From contig NC_086379.1 of assembly GCF_036588685.1 (NCBI RefSeq), positions 15,547,862-15,611,861 on the forward strand: a stretch of 64,000 bases of DNA, read 5' to 3'. The position numbers were made by a program, and so were the translations under genes. The DNA comes from Mytilus trossulus (lineage: Eukaryota; Mollusca; Bivalvia; Mytilida; Mytilidae). The notes below the pieces were generated by a model. It saw only the letters and a list, made by a program, of their open reading frames with translations, did not search any database and was not told where the DNA came from. Below, piece after piece: positions 24,101 to 36,376 of the stretch. The number at the start of each line of letters is the position of its first letter. Within the stretch, counting starts at the first letter, position 1.

Positions 24101-27100
24101 GACCATTTTTACGAACTCTGCCATAGACTCAATGTAAAAAAATGTAAATTAAAAAAAATTCTTACCTACCTACTTTCCCTTTTTTTTTTCTTTCAAAGAT
24201 GTAATATAGGAAACACACATGATTATTTTATTTGACCTTGTACAAGAGCAAACAAAATATTATTGTTCTATAAAAAAAAATTGGTAGATGTTATTGCAAT
24301 TACAATAGAAAATTAAATCTTTGTCTAACTTTGCAACATTGATTATACTGTAACCATCTAAATATTGCAAGTGATTTATTTTTGCGAGTAGAAAAATGTT
24401 GTGAATAATTAAAACTTGGATTTTTCGTGACTTAACTACATCAAGTAAATTTGAGAAATTGGATAGACCAGGCTAAACACAAATTGAGTATCTGCAAAAA
24501 ATAAGTTCAGGTTTACAATATATTGATCGTGTGTCAAATGACATTACCAAATCTCTTGTACAGCAATACATATATAGTAAAAAAAACTAAAAGCCATGAT
24601 GCTGCATTTAAAAAGTCTATTAAACAGAAATAACACAATGAATTTTAATAGATACATACTCCAAACACTTGCCACTCTCCTTAGTAGCTTAGCATTATGT
24701 TTCTGTATTAGATAAACCTGCTGCAGTAGACAATATTATTTAGTTGAAATACACCTTTTATTCCTTATACCATTTACACGCAGAATTAATTTCAAATTGC
24801 TATTTAAGATTTATTAGAAGAAATTTCCTTTCAGTAAACTTTGTGGAGGAGGATTAGAAAGCATGGCAATCACTGAAGCTTTTGGTGAATTCAGAACAGG
24901 CAAAACACAGCTGTCTCATACAATGTGTGGTAAGAGTTAGATCATTTATATGCGGAGAATATAATTTGTTTTTCATGTTTTATATGTTTTATACAGAGTA
25001 AAAATATAAAGACTGCAAAAACACATTCAAAATCACTTGTCTGAGAGCAACACATGAACTAAAGGCTGCTCACTATTTTATGCAATAGTATAGCTCCAAT
25101 CATGTTTTGTTCAGTTTGAAACATACATAAAAACAAAATGTGATTAAAAAAAATTACAAATGTAGAACAGAATGAAAATGTCAGAGATATCCATGAAAAA
25201 TTACTATTGACAAAAGAACAAAGTGGAGGTGTTTTAAGAAATATTTTTCCTTGAATTGTAATATAAAACACTGATGGGAAGTTCTTTTTTTGGGAAAATA
25301 AATTTAGAAATTAAAAAAAAATTATGTTTTTAAAAGTAAAGTAAGAAGTTGAACATCTGTCTGACAAATTATTTTAAAAGTGATTTCACATCAGTACAAA
25401 AATATGCCTTTATTATTTCAGTAACAGCACAGCTTCCAGGAGCCAATGGATATACAGGGGGCAAAGTGGTTCTTATTGATACAGAGAATACCTTGTATCC
25501 AAAAGATTTATAGATTACATGTACTGCTGAAATGTGTTCTAAAAATTAAAAAAAAACTATTTACAGAGTGCAAGAATTGGATTAGATTAATTTTTTGTTC
25601 AAGTTGCTTGATAACCAGGGACATATTTTATCAAAAAAAGTTTGACTAATATTGGGGTTGATAAAGTCGCCAATGTTGGAAAAATTAGAAAAAAATCAGG
25701 AGTCAGTTTCACAAAACAAATTCAATTACGACTAAGATTGATCCTAAGTCATGAACAATTCAGTATATTTATGATCAATCTTAGTCGTAATTTTTTTTGT
25801 GAAACCAACTCCAGAACTTAGAAATAAGGATGAAGGCCATTTGAAGTCTTCTTTTTATTAAAACAATAACTGCAGAATATAATTATCTACAATTCACTAA
25901 ATGCACAACAAAACATCTTGCTCAACATGTTTGTAGGCATTCCCCATGAATGCTGCACCTGTTTAAAGAGTACTCCAAGCAATTCAATTTACAACTTTCA
26001 CTTCAATAAAATGTGTATAAACATAACTCTGCAAAGATAAGAAACAGAATTTAATTTAAAGTAAACATTGGCTGAATATCTTTTTTTGCACCATGACTTT
26101 TTTCATAATAATGATTGGCCTGAACATGTATGATATATTTGCCACTGGACTTCACATGAAGCAATCACTCAATCACTATAGTGATTTCAAAATTCTGTAC
26201 ATTGTCCAAATATTCCTTGTGGATATTTTTAGGAATTCTTTTTTATATCCAATTAACATATGTAGATTTTCTTTAACACACAATAAGTCGTCCTGACAGA
26301 CTGAGAACCATTGCAGACAGATTTAACCTAGACCAGAGTGCTGTATTAGATAATGTTATTTATGCCAGAGCTTATACAAGTAAGTTTATCAAGAATAGAA
26401 AAATAAAGACATAAATTAAAATCTCTTCAGACTTTTGATATTTGGCAGATTATTCAGTTATCCTTGAGCTGTCAACGTATATTTGTTTCACCTAACAGAA
26501 GTTCCAATGGAAACTTGTTATAACATTGTCATAATATCTATCACTATTGGAATGAAATAATTCCTCGTTAATATATAAAATTTGTTTTCAAGAAAAGGAA
26601 GAAAATTTGTAATTAATATTCTTTCTCCTTTTTCAAATTTCAAATAAATATATCACCTTTTAGATATAGATTATTTATATTTTAGGTGAACATCAGCATG
26701 AGTTATTAGATTTTGTAGCTGCTAAATTTTATGAAGAACCAGGAGTTTTTAAACTTTTGGTACGTATTACATAAGAACTTGTAGTTTTAAATTTTGCATC
26801 CTGTGCAAATAGCATTAGAATTTGATTGACTTAGAAAATCAATGAAAGCATTTGAAAGAAGTTCATTGATGTATGATAAGAACAGCATATGCAGTTCATT
26901 GATGTATGATAAGAACATAAACTGTTGTATCTTCTATAAACTGGCATGAAGACTGGTTTACTATCAAACCAGCCCTGAAATTATTTGGACTATGTCATTC
27001 TGACCTGGTTCCCCCTCTTATTAAACTGATATCTTATGGTTATCATTAATACTTCATTTACATTGTCAATTGTTGTTTTTGGCTTAACCATATGGTCATC

Positions 27101-30100
27101 TTTTGGTAAGACTCTTCTGTTACTCAATGTTTATAGAACATTTTTAGTTTAGAGGGATCACATTGCAGCTATGAGTTTTTTCAAGGACTGTTTGTTCTTT
27201 TTCTGCAGCACCTAGTTCTTTTTTTTAGCAAAAAAAAAATGTTATCAATGATAATCAATATTGTTGAGGATTGATACCATAAAAAAAGAGTCCAAATTAT
27301 AAAAAAAAACTTACGTAAAAGTTCCAGCATCATCACACAATACAAACGATAAATATAACTTAGTTTCATTGTTATTCATATAGATAGTAGATTCCATTAT
27401 GGCTTTGTTCCGAGTTGACTTTAGTGGCAGAGGTGAACTAGCAGACAGACAACAGAAGCTAGCCCAAATGTTATCAAGACTTCAGAAAATCTCAGAAGGT
27501 AAGGGGATTGTGATTTCAGTATGGCATATTCAAAATTTATAGATGCCATTTAATTCATGATTCATATATGCGGATAATATTCGATACATGTAATCAAAGG
27601 ATGACTATTTTTTACTGTACATGTCAGGGCAAATACCATAAATGTTCAAAAAGTTTGTGTATAACAGATAAAGTGAAACCAAAATTCTATTTGTTTAACA
27701 AATATTTGAGCTCTGAAAGGTAAAATTGTTTCTGTAAAACCAAAATCTATTCAAAAAATGTATAAGAGGAAATCGGTTTTCAGTGACAGGTCCTAAATTT
27801 AGTTAAAATCCAGCTGATTTTGTCAAATTTCATCAAATTCTCTTATGGTAGCAATACACAGTTAGGAAAAAAACTTAAAATTGACACTCATAATTTTTAA
27901 ACACCCCCTTTCCCCTCCTGTCTAACAAAGAAGGCTTTATATGTGTGTTATGCATGTATATACTTGTAGAAAGAGAATCTTCCATAGATTTGATTTCTAA
28001 TGGTCATAAGGGTGAAATATAATCCCTTTTGGGTGTAACCATGGCAACAATCTGCATTTCTTAGATACAAAATATAGCAAAAAAGGGGGGTGAACATGTC
28101 ACAAAAGTCTCCAAAATTTGGTCTAAAGGAAAATTTCAATGAATTACAGTGATACCTTTCCTGAATCCATTGGTTTATATCTATCAAGTGGTCCAAAAAA
28201 AATCATATGTCTTCCTGCTCGTTTTTCCATAAAATTGAATTGAAAAGATCGAGCGCAAAATCTTTGTTGATAAACACTACAATAATTTATGGACCTATGA
28301 ATGGTACGGATAGGAAAATACGGACTGTCAATCATTGAAATGGCCTATAAAACATGTTAAAATCAATCTAAATGTTCATATAAACCCACTAAGAAGGCTA
28401 TATTATTCTTCAATTACCTAAAAATCAATTTTATTGTACAAAAACTTTCATATTTAAAAAATTCACAGGGGCCATAATGCGAAACTAAACTTCTAACTGT
28501 ATTGCTACCTATCCTCGCCTATTGAGGAAGAAAAAATCAAAACTACAGCAAAAAACTTTGATGCAAATTGTTCTATTTAACCTTCTTACATGTATTTAAG
28601 TCAACTCCAAGAGGGCTCCCAGTATATTTTTTTAAATATAGGATTTTGCTATTTTTTGCTATAAATAAACTATCCTATACTTAATGGAAAAATAAAATTA
28701 AAATATTGGGTCACCTTTCGTTTAAGCTCACAATCTGCTTTTGAATGAAGCATGCATTTTTGTTGAGGTACTTTTTCTGTTGAACTAATAGGAGAAAAAA
28801 AAGTTATATCAAAATAAAAAATAACTAACTTACAGAAATTGCTTAAATTTTACATTAGTTTAGTTTAAGTTCAGTTTATTTGCAAAAATAATAAAAAATA
28901 TAGGTTACCAGTTAGTTATAAAAAGATATTTCAATGTTAATGCCAAAAAAATGCTTTTTTTTCACTAAAGGGAGATAACTTGGAGCTTTTTCAATGATAT
29001 ACACAGAAAGTCATCTGGGGCCAAAAGGAAATGATTTTTGTGTTCACTTTTGTACCATATCTTAAAGTAACAACTAAGGTCACACCAATTTAAATTCTTG
29101 TTCTACAGAATTTTGAACTCCAAAATTTTGGGCGAGCGAGCGATTTGAAAATTTTAATAAAAAAATATTTAATTTACAAATTTTTGAGGCAAAACTTGAA
29201 AAGTAGAGGGGAGCGATTATATTTTTATTTTGTAAACATAAATAGGTTTTGACAGTATTAAAACTTGATTTATCACTTGTACTTTGACATTTCATTAATT
29301 TCTGAAGTATTGTTTCCCTGTTCACCAAGAAATAATTAAATCTGGTCTGTATGTGTGACTAACAATGAGACAATTCTCCATTCAACAAGTCATATTCAGT
29401 TTGGGGGCAACCCGTTAATGTTATAAATTTATCCCTTTTGCATGTACATGTTTTATGAGGGATCAATATAAGTTATAATATATTTGTTTGCACAAAAGGG
29501 CTCATTTTTTCTCAAACAACTATATATCTATCTGGTATTTTAAAAATGGCCAAAACATGTCCAAGATTTTTTGTAATATTCCTGGACTTTAACCATGTTA
29601 ACACATTTACTTTAACAGTTTAATCATTATTCAAAATAAGTGGACCCCTCTTTTAGAAAAAGTTGTTTAAAATATGATGTAACTCTCCTCTTTTTGAGGT
29701 CAAACTTCTTAAGTTTTCAAAGGTTTTGTATAGAAGAACTAAACCAATCCTTGGTATTTCTATTTTCTTTTATACATCAGTAAAAATGCATGACCCCTTG
29801 TCTGAGAGAGGGTTGTTCTCAACCTGATAATAGCAAACACATGTCAAAGTATGGCCTTTTACACAGGGCTTTGATACAGACCAAACAGCAAGCTAAAAAG
29901 GACCCCAAAATTATAAGCGTACACAATTCGAACAGGAAAACCAACGATCTAATTTATATATCAGAACGGAGTCCCGAACGGGAAAATACTAATGAACAAC
30001 ATCAACAAACGATGCTGAACGACAGGCCCCTGAATCAATCTGGACAGGTGCATAAACAGTTTTGTTTCGCCAGCATACAGTATAATTACAGTATTATTGT

Positions 30101-33100
30101 AGTTGAAGGCAAATCCTTCAGAATTCTTTGTACTTTATTCTAACAACTAACATTTTTGATAGGGAATATAAGTAAGGGGGAAAGAAACCAATTTTTAGCT
30201 CACCTGGCCCAAAGGGCCAAGTGAGCTTTTCTTATCACTTTGCGTCCGTCGTCCGTCGTCATCGTCCTGCGTTAACTTTTACAAAAATCTTCTCCTCTGA
30301 AACTACTGGGCCAAATTAAACCAAACTTGGCCACAATCATCATTAATGTATCTAGTTTAAAATTTGTGTTTTTTTACCCGGCCAACCAACCAAGATGGCC
30401 GCCATGGCTATAAATAGAACATAGGGGTAAAATGCAGTTTTTGGCTTATAACTCAAAAACCAAAGCATTTAGAGCAAATCTGACATGGGGTAAAATTGTT
30501 TATCAAGTGAAGATCTATCTGCCATGAAATTTTCAGATGAATCAGACAACCCGTTGTTGGGTTGCTGCCCCTGAATTGGTAATTTTAAGGAAATTTTACT
30601 GTTTTTGGTCATTATCTTGAATATTATTATAGATGGAGATAAACTGTAAACAGCAATAATGTTCAGCAAAGTAAGATATACAAATAAGTCAACATGACCA
30701 AATTGGTCAGTTGACCCCTTTAGGAGTTATTTCCCTTTATAGTCAATTTTTAACCTTTTTTCGTAAATTTCCATATCTTTTACAAAAATCTTCTCCTCTG
30801 AAACTACTGGGCCAAATTAAACCAAAATTAGCAACAATCAACATTGATGTATCTAGTTTAAAATTTGTGTTTTTTTACCCGGCCAACTAACCAAGATGGC
30901 CGCCATGGCTAAAAATAGAACATAGGGGTAAAATGCAGTTTTTGGCTTATATCTCAAAAACCAAAGCATTTAGAGCAAATCTGACAAGGGGCAAAATTGT
31001 TTATCTGGTCAAAATCTATCTGCCCTGAAATTTTAAGATTAATGGGTCAACTGGTTGTAAGGTTGCTGCCCCTAAATTGGTAATTTTAAGGAAATTTTGC
31101 TGTTTTGGGTTATTATCTTGAATATTATTATAGATAGAGATAAACTGTAAACAGCAATAATATACAGCAATTTAAGACTAAAAAATAGGTCAAAATGACC
31201 AAAATGGTCAATTGACCCCCTATGAAGTTATCGTTTTTATAATCAATTTTTAACAATTTTCATAAAATTTGTGAATTTTTACTAACATTTTCCACTGAAA
31301 CTACACGGACAAGTTCATTATAGATAGAGATGATTGTAAGCAGCAAGAATGTTTAGTAAAGTAAGATGTACAAACACATCAAAATCACCTAAACACAATT
31401 TTGTCGTGAACTGTCTGCTTCCTTTGTTTAATTCACATATACCAAGGTGAGCGACACAGGCTCTTTAGAGCCTCTAGTTTGTTCTTAAAAGGTATTTCCA
31501 CTTTTATAAATTTATATCGGAGCACTCCCGCTTTGGATAAATAGGTTTCATGCTAAAACAAATATTCTCACAGATATTTACACAGTGTGGTGGGGTGCTT
31601 TTATGTTTAAAATCGTTATATACAGGTTAGACTGTGATTTTAAAAACAGATGTTTATATCTTTTTATAATATTTAACGGTGCGGAAAATGGACATGATTA
31701 CATTTCCGGATGCAGATAGCGGGAATATAAAAAAAATAAAAAAATAATGTTTTGAAAAAAATAGGTGCAGGCAGGTCCGTCAATATACTGTTGTACCTCT
31801 GTTAGTATTTCTCAGGAACTACATCATAATGATTTCTGAAATTTGATTTCAGGGTTTATTTACGTCAGCTACTGTGGATTAATTTATTTTAGTGCCAGGG
31901 TACCATTTCTTTGTGGGGAAAACATGCATAATTGTGGATATTTGATTTCATGGTTTTCAAAAAGTTTGAATTTAATCATGCATCAAATTTGCAATTTCTT
32001 GAACATTTAAATCCTTAGTTTCCATGTACCAATGAAATCCACAAAAGTTTTTATTCAATGAATAATAATGAATCCACAGTGTCCTGTGTGATGCTTTTTG
32101 AGAATCATCACTCGACAACATCCTGTTTACTGAACTGTCACTTTAAATTATTTAACACATGAGTAGACAAGTTGAAAATTTTGGTCGATTTTTTTTTCTG
32201 GAACTACATTACAAGTATTTCTGAAATTAAGTTATGGTTTATATAAGTCAGTTATACTGTGTGATGAATTTCAGATTCATCACTCAACAACTTTCTGTTT
32301 ACCAATATATTTTGGCAGGGATCAGTGAGAAGTAGCATTTCACATGGTTTTTTATATAGAATAATTGTCAGAGGCACATCTTTAAAAGACTTTATTTCTA
32401 TTATAAGATTTGATCAAATAAATGAAGATTTCCATGAGCTTTATTACTGAAGCGCAACATCATTTTTGGATTTAACACCTATATACATGATATAATAGTT
32501 GAAAAAACTAGTTAAGCAATTGTTTTTAAGGATATAGAAATAATTTTGTGGCTTTATTGCACACTCTTTGTTTAAAACAACAATCGGGAAGTACCCCTAA
32601 CATTTAATATAAATATGTTTTTTTTTATATTTCAGAGTATAATGTGGCAGTGTTTATAACCAATCAGATGACTTCTGACCCAGGAGCAGCATTATCGTAT
32701 GTATTTATTTTTGATCAATGAAAAATAATTTGACATAAAAAAAAATACATTCAAAAAATTTTACAACTCATAATGTTTTGTTTGTGAGAATTTATTTTGC
32801 TTGGACGTCTACTAGCCAAAGTAATTCGAATTTTATCACATGTGCCAAAAAAAAGAATGATAATTCAATATCTATAAAAATAAGTAAATTTTATATGATT
32901 GCCAATGAGATAACTATCCACCCGATGCTATAAAAGGCAAGATATTAGATTCATATATTTCAAGACAAACACCTTCGTCAGTTTCAATTGTTAATCAAAT
33001 ATGGAGGTAATTCATTGCAATTCTCAGTATCTAAAACTTGAAGATGTATAAGTAGATTTTAATAGAAAATGAAGGGGAGATTATTCAAACATTATAATTT

Positions 33101-34632
33101 GCTTCTATAAATATTTTTTTTTATTACATCTTCCAAGTAAATAAAAATTACTTGTACAAGTAGTATCCCTAACTAGTTGCATAGATCCCAGGGTTGAATT
33201 GACTCATTTTACATCTTATTATCTACATTGTCTTTAACAAACTGAAAGTAATGACACTTTAAGAAAAAAATCATGTAAGTAAGGGCAGTTTTGTTATGCT
33301 TATTTTACTACATATATTTTCTTGTAAAATTGATATAGAAAAAAAATAAATATCAAAGGAGAAAATCCTAATGGTAAAAATATGTAATAACCTTGCAAAC
33401 AGGATTGTTCCCAAAAAAATAAATATTCAGACAAAAATAAACCACTTTACATTTAACAATGAGTTAAATCATTTGCATAACATAAATATTTTTTTGTAAA
33501 AAAAACCAAAAAAAAACACACCCATTAGTTTCTGTGGTTATACGAATCCGATTGTTACTTATCAATAAAAGATTCATGTTTTAATACCTGATGATTTCTA
33601 TTTCAGTTTTCAAGTTGATCCAAAGAAACCTATTGGTGGAAATATTTTAGCTCATGCTTCAACCACTAGAATAAGTTTACGTAAAGGAAGAGGAGAAACT
33701 AGGGTTGCTAAAATATATGACAGGTTATATTTTTATTTTTTTTTAATTAAAAAGATAAATATGCATTTTAAGGTAATACATTTGAAATCTGAGAAAACAG
33801 GAATGTGTCAATAGTACACGGATGCCCCACTCATACTATCATTTTCTATGTTTAGTGGACAGTGAAATTTGGAGCAAAATTCTTATTTGGCATTAAAAGT
33901 AGAAAGATCATACCATAGGGAACATGTGTGGTAAGTTTCAGGGTGATTGGACTTCAACTTCATCAAAAACTACCTTCACCAAAAACTTAGCCTGAAGTGG
34001 GACAGACGGACTATGATTGATAGTCTGAAATTTTGCGAAAGAAGCTATTTAGACCCACAGATTTTTTAAATGTAGGATTTCAATCTGTTGCATTAGATTG
34101 GTAATAACTTTTTTGATTTTGAAGATTTAAGGGCACTTATTTGTGATTTTGATGGCAAAAGAGTTATAAAGTGTTTCCGCTTTATGGTGAGGGTTTTGAG
34201 TTGAAAGCATGCCTTAACCCTTTCCTCCATGACATTTTTTTTATATACCTTTTTTGCATATGATTTTTCAATAAAGTGTTGAAAATAAGCTTACATTAAT
34301 GAAATATTGACCAGTTTAATATGTATAATTTTGGTCAGTTAGATGTCAAAATAAGCAATTTACGCCTGTTATTCAGGAATTTATACTTCTTATTTTGGAT
34401 ATAACTTTGGTAAAATCTAACACAGATTTCTCCAGAACAAAGCGTTTCATCTGAGGCATCAAAAGGCTTCATTATGGAGGAAAGGGTTAAAGTGTGAAGG
34501 ATAGATTATAAATAATATTAAAATTTAATCGTGGTAAATAATGTAAATTTGGTCTCTTTCAGTCCTGATCTACCAGAAAATGAAGCCACCTTTGCCATTA
34601 CTGCTGGAGGAATTGCTGATGCAAAGGAATAA
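18165..34632 (+). CDS. DMC1: DMC1 meiotic recombinase, complete, 13 coding exons, 343 aa
   Basis: Coding exons: 18165-18224, 19157-19201, 22489-22539, 22684-22779, 23061-23143, 24835-24929, 25422-25494, 26288-26379, 26686-26759, 27384-27498, 32636-32696, 33607-33723 and 34563-34632 (TAA). All phases join. The length is 343 residues against 340 in human. The N-terminal part has the acidic start, [13 protein letters not shown] and a helix-hairpin-helix DNA-binding domain (about 33-84). The RecA-type ATPase core follows: Walker [10 protein letters not shown] (129-137, Lys135), IDTENTFRPDRLR, Walker [12 protein letters not shown] (from 222), FITNQM and the C-terminal [14 protein letters not shown]1 rather than RAD51 is indicated by [25 protein letters not shown] and DPKKPIGG. 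The protein forms filaments on single-stranded DNA and carries out interhomolog strand exchange in meiosis. Intron 3 has a GC donor. Introns 2, 7 and 10 hold transposons. Confidence 0.98.
18671..19006. repeat. 33-bp direct repeat pair, 303 bp apart, in DMC1 intron 1
   Basis: CTCTAGTGGTTGAGCTGAAA and the following ATGTAGAGAAAAT occur at 18671 and again at 18974. The pair flanks about 270 bp of unrelated sequence. It could be a partial duplication or the trace of an insertion. Confidence 0.7.
19607..20602. mobile_element. approximately 1-kb element with long inverted ends, DMC1 intron 2
   Basis: Left end AGGCTTAAATTAAAATATTG continuing into TTTGTTTGCCCTTTT and CCGACCCTAT. The right end holds the inverse: ATAGGGTCGG, AAAAGGGCAAACAAACAATA and TTTTAATTAAGGCCT. 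The inverted terminal repeat is about 45-50 bp with few mismatches. Interior inverted and CCTACCTA-type repeats are present, with no recognised protein. GCCTCAT occurs outside both ends (19573, 20600) but not adjacent on the left, so the target duplication is unresolved. Confidence 0.65.
20990..22009. mobile_element. non-autonomous hAT-like transposon, 1,020 bp, DMC1 intron 2
   Basis: Starts CAAGGCTTCCAAAA and ends TTTTTGGAAGCCCTG, a 14-bp inverted terminal repeat with one mismatch. It is flanked by the perfect 8-bp direct repeat CTTAGGAG at 20982-20989 and 22010-22017. The 8-bp duplication and CARGG start fit the hAT superfamily. It contains no transposase, only short open frames. Tandem CGGTCAT motifs lie near its left end. 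Confidence 0.85.
22540..22683 (+). other. DMC1 intron 3, GC-AG type
   Basis: Exon 3 ends ACC ATA AAG and exon 4 begins GGA ATC CAA, as required by the conserved CTIKGIQMTT. The intron therefore starts AAG|GCATGT and ends ATTACAG. No GT nearby restores the frame. GC donors with an otherwise strong AAG|GC match are the usual U2-type non-canonical class. Confidence 0.88.
23728..24045 (-). other. unassigned antisense open frame in DMC1 intron 5
   Basis: A 105-codon frame ending in an acidic tail ([15 protein letters not shown]). The middle, [20 protein letters not shown], looks more like real protein than random intron translation, but I do not recognise the family. It may be a fragment of a transposon protein or a retrocopy. 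No start or splice structure is convincing. Confidence 0.2.
25699..25812. mobile_element. foldback MITE, 114 bp, DMC1 intron 7
   Basis: A near-complete hairpin. The left arm reads GGAGTCAGTTTCACAAAACA and AATTACGACTAAGATTGATC; the right arm reads GATCAATCTTAGTCGTAATT and TTGTGAAACCAACTCC. Arms are about 45 bp with a loop of about 20 bp. Confidence 0.75.
29890..30060 (+). repeat. dispersed repeat fragment, DMC1 intron 10
   Basis: Contains AACAGGAAAACCAACGATCT, ACATCAACAAACGATGCTGAAC and TGGACAGGTGCATAAACAG. I recall this as a common interspersed repeat of mussel genomes. An open frame across it (29790-30143) has no recognisable domain. Confidence 0.4.
30197..31480 (+). mobile_element. bivalve dispersed repeat starting AGCTCACCTGGCCC, about 1.3 kb, DMC1 intron 10
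   Basis: Starts AGCTCACCTGGCCCAAAGGG, continues with CTTTGCGTCCGTCGTCCGTC, and ends near AAGGTGAGCGACACAGGCTC TTTAGAGCCTCTAG. GCTCACCT occurs in inverse orientation near both ends. The interior holds an approximately 500-bp block in tandem: CTTCTCCTCTGAAACTACTG occurs near 30288 and again near 30789, then further related text. The family is abundant in bivalve introns and UTRs as I recall. Related wording occurs inside the element at 13428-14452 (TCTCACTTTGCGTCCTTCTG). Confidence 0.75.
31871..32080. mobile_element. MITE with ACTGTGGATT ends, DMC1 intron 10
   Basis: Left ACTGTGGATTAATTTATTTT; right AATAATAATGAATCCACAGT, its near-inverse. Interior phrases such as TTTGTGG and ATCCACAAAAG repeat the theme. 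Common MITE type in bivalves as I recall; no coding capacity. Confidence 0.65.
33820..34015 (+). repeat. dispersed repeat, second copy of the 7255-7400 family, DMC1 intron 12
   Basis: Shares GATTGGACTTCAACTTCATC, AAAAACTTAGCCTGAAG and GGGACAGACGG with the copy near 7.3 kb. Confidence 0.6.
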
Positions 34633-34640
34633 TGATCTGT

Positions 34641-34760
34641 TCCAACCATAACAAATGTGACAATGTGTACATTACAGTCTTATAACCATAACAAATGTGG
34701 CAATGCGTACATTACAGTCTTATAACCATAACAAATGTGACAATGTGTACATTACAGTCT
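34641..34760 (+). repeat. 40-bp tandem repeat (3 copies) in the DMC1 3' UTR
   Basis: Three exact-length 40-bp units begin at 34641, 34681 and 34721 (ACCATAACAAATGTGACAAT, then GTGTACATTACAGTCTTAT). They start nine bases after the stop codon, so they should be in the mRNA. Confidence 0.9.
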
Positions 34761-35136
34761 TATAAACACTTTGCTCTTGTTTGATTTAATTGAATACAAA
34801 TGAAAAAAGGTTAAAAGTGGTAAATCTGTTATCACAAAAGTTTGATGTGTTCAATGTCTCCTCTTTATTTGTTGTCTGTTTATGATTAATAATATATTTA
34901 TTATGCAATTCTTCTTCTTTAAAAGGTAATATACTATTACAATTTTATTACCAATGTACCCCTTTTCACAACACCCAAGTTAGTGTTGTGTGTAACTCAA
35001 TGTTTGTTCATTGATTTGCCTCTCATCTTCCCTCAACTGTCAATTCATTGAAACTTTTAAAAATAGATTTTAATGAAACCATCTCAGATTGTTAAGTATT
35101 TGATAACATTATTCACATCTTGCCAAGTGTGTTTCA

Positions 35137-35142
35137 AATAAA
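35137..35142 (+). terminator. candidate proximal poly(A) signal of DMC1
   Basis: AATAAA in TTTCAAATAAAATGG, about 505 bp after the DMC1 stop. Confidence 0.45.
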
Positions 35143-35269
35143 ATGGATGTGCCTGGCATAGGAATGAAGTGAGAACTTACAAAATCTGTTTCTTTTTCTT
35201 TTCCATTTAATTTTAATCAAGAATTATCTTTAAACCATAATTTACTAGTGATGTATGTCAGTGGTGTGA

Positions 35270-35635
35270 GTGTTTTTTTTGTAAGTGAGTGGTGTAAAAA
35301 TTCTGAGAACTTTGCTTTGTGAGATAGCCTGTCTGGCTATCTTTCAATCTGTTTTATGTATGAATGTTTATTCCTATTATTGTATATATTATGATTACTA
35401 TTGCTGAGCATTACAACTGTTAGTTTGTGTGGATGGTGAAACAGTGAGTGCATTTGTTATTTTTTTAAGTGAGTGGTGTAACTTTGCTTTGTGAGGTAAC
35501 CTTACTTTCTTTCAATCTATCTTATGTAAGAATGTATATTCTTCTTCTTATTATTATTGTATATATTATGATTACTATTGCTGAGCATTATTATAATTGT
35601 TAGTTTGTGTGAATGGTGAAACAGTGAGTGTGTTA
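35270..35635 (+). repeat. imperfect tandem duplication downstream of DMC1
   Basis: Two blocks of about 180 bp share GTGAGTGGTGTAA, CTTTGCTTTGTGAG, TGTATATATTATGATTACTA and GTGAATGGTGAAACAGTGAG (with small differences), in the same order. Confidence 0.7.
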
Positions 35636-35858
35636 TATTTTATAGACAAAGCATCATCAATATCTGTGATAGAAACCTGTTGAACCTTGTAAATAAGTTA
35701 TATTGTTGAATAGTCTTAAAACTATTTTATATTTTTATTGTTGAAGAAATACTGATCCATGAATGTGATATTGTTCTGTTTCTGTTATATTTTGATACTG
35801 TTATTTATATCTTGCTATATTTGTTGATCATGCCATAATTTTGTTTTGTTTTTGTTCA

Positions 35859-35864
35859 AATAAA
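35859..35864 (+). terminator. candidate distal poly(A) signal of DMC1
   Basis: AATAAA in TTCAAATAAAAAATAAATTT, followed by T-rich then TGTCTTG-like sequence. About 1.2 kb after the stop; the 3' UTR length is uncertain. Confidence 0.4.
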
Positions 35865-36376
35865 AAATAAATTTAAGACTATTGTTTAACACCTTTTATG
35901 TCTTGCTTGGCCTTGACTGTTCCATTAAATGTCCTCTTGTTTGGAACCATTTGACAATCATGTGATCTTTTTCCTTGACAGACTAATCAAGATGGCCAAC
36001 ATCAAGAAATATTTTTTTTTAGAAAACTAGATTTGTAAGAAAATTCCTTAATGACAATTTATATGAATTAAATAAAAAATTCTTATTAATCAATGTTTTG
36101 TAAGAATTATATATGTTCCATCAATGAACGCCAGGAAAGAATAAGAGGAGGACCCAATCAGTATAGAATTCTGCAGATACTCAAGAGACAATTGTTGAAT
36201 ACATAAACCTTCATTTTCTACCAAAGCATTTGGTTAACTTCAGCTTGAATGGTTTTCATTAAACATGGTGCCATGAGTAGTACATAAACTGCCTAACCGT
36301 TCATAAGATTTCTGTATACCTTCAACATTATAAACGTTTTTATTATACTTCATGTAAAAATGCCAGATTTTTAAAT

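Noticed and set aside
29790-30143. 117-codon plus-strand frame
   Set aside because: Overlaps a dispersed repeat in DMC1 intron 10; no domain, and composition fits repeat sequence.
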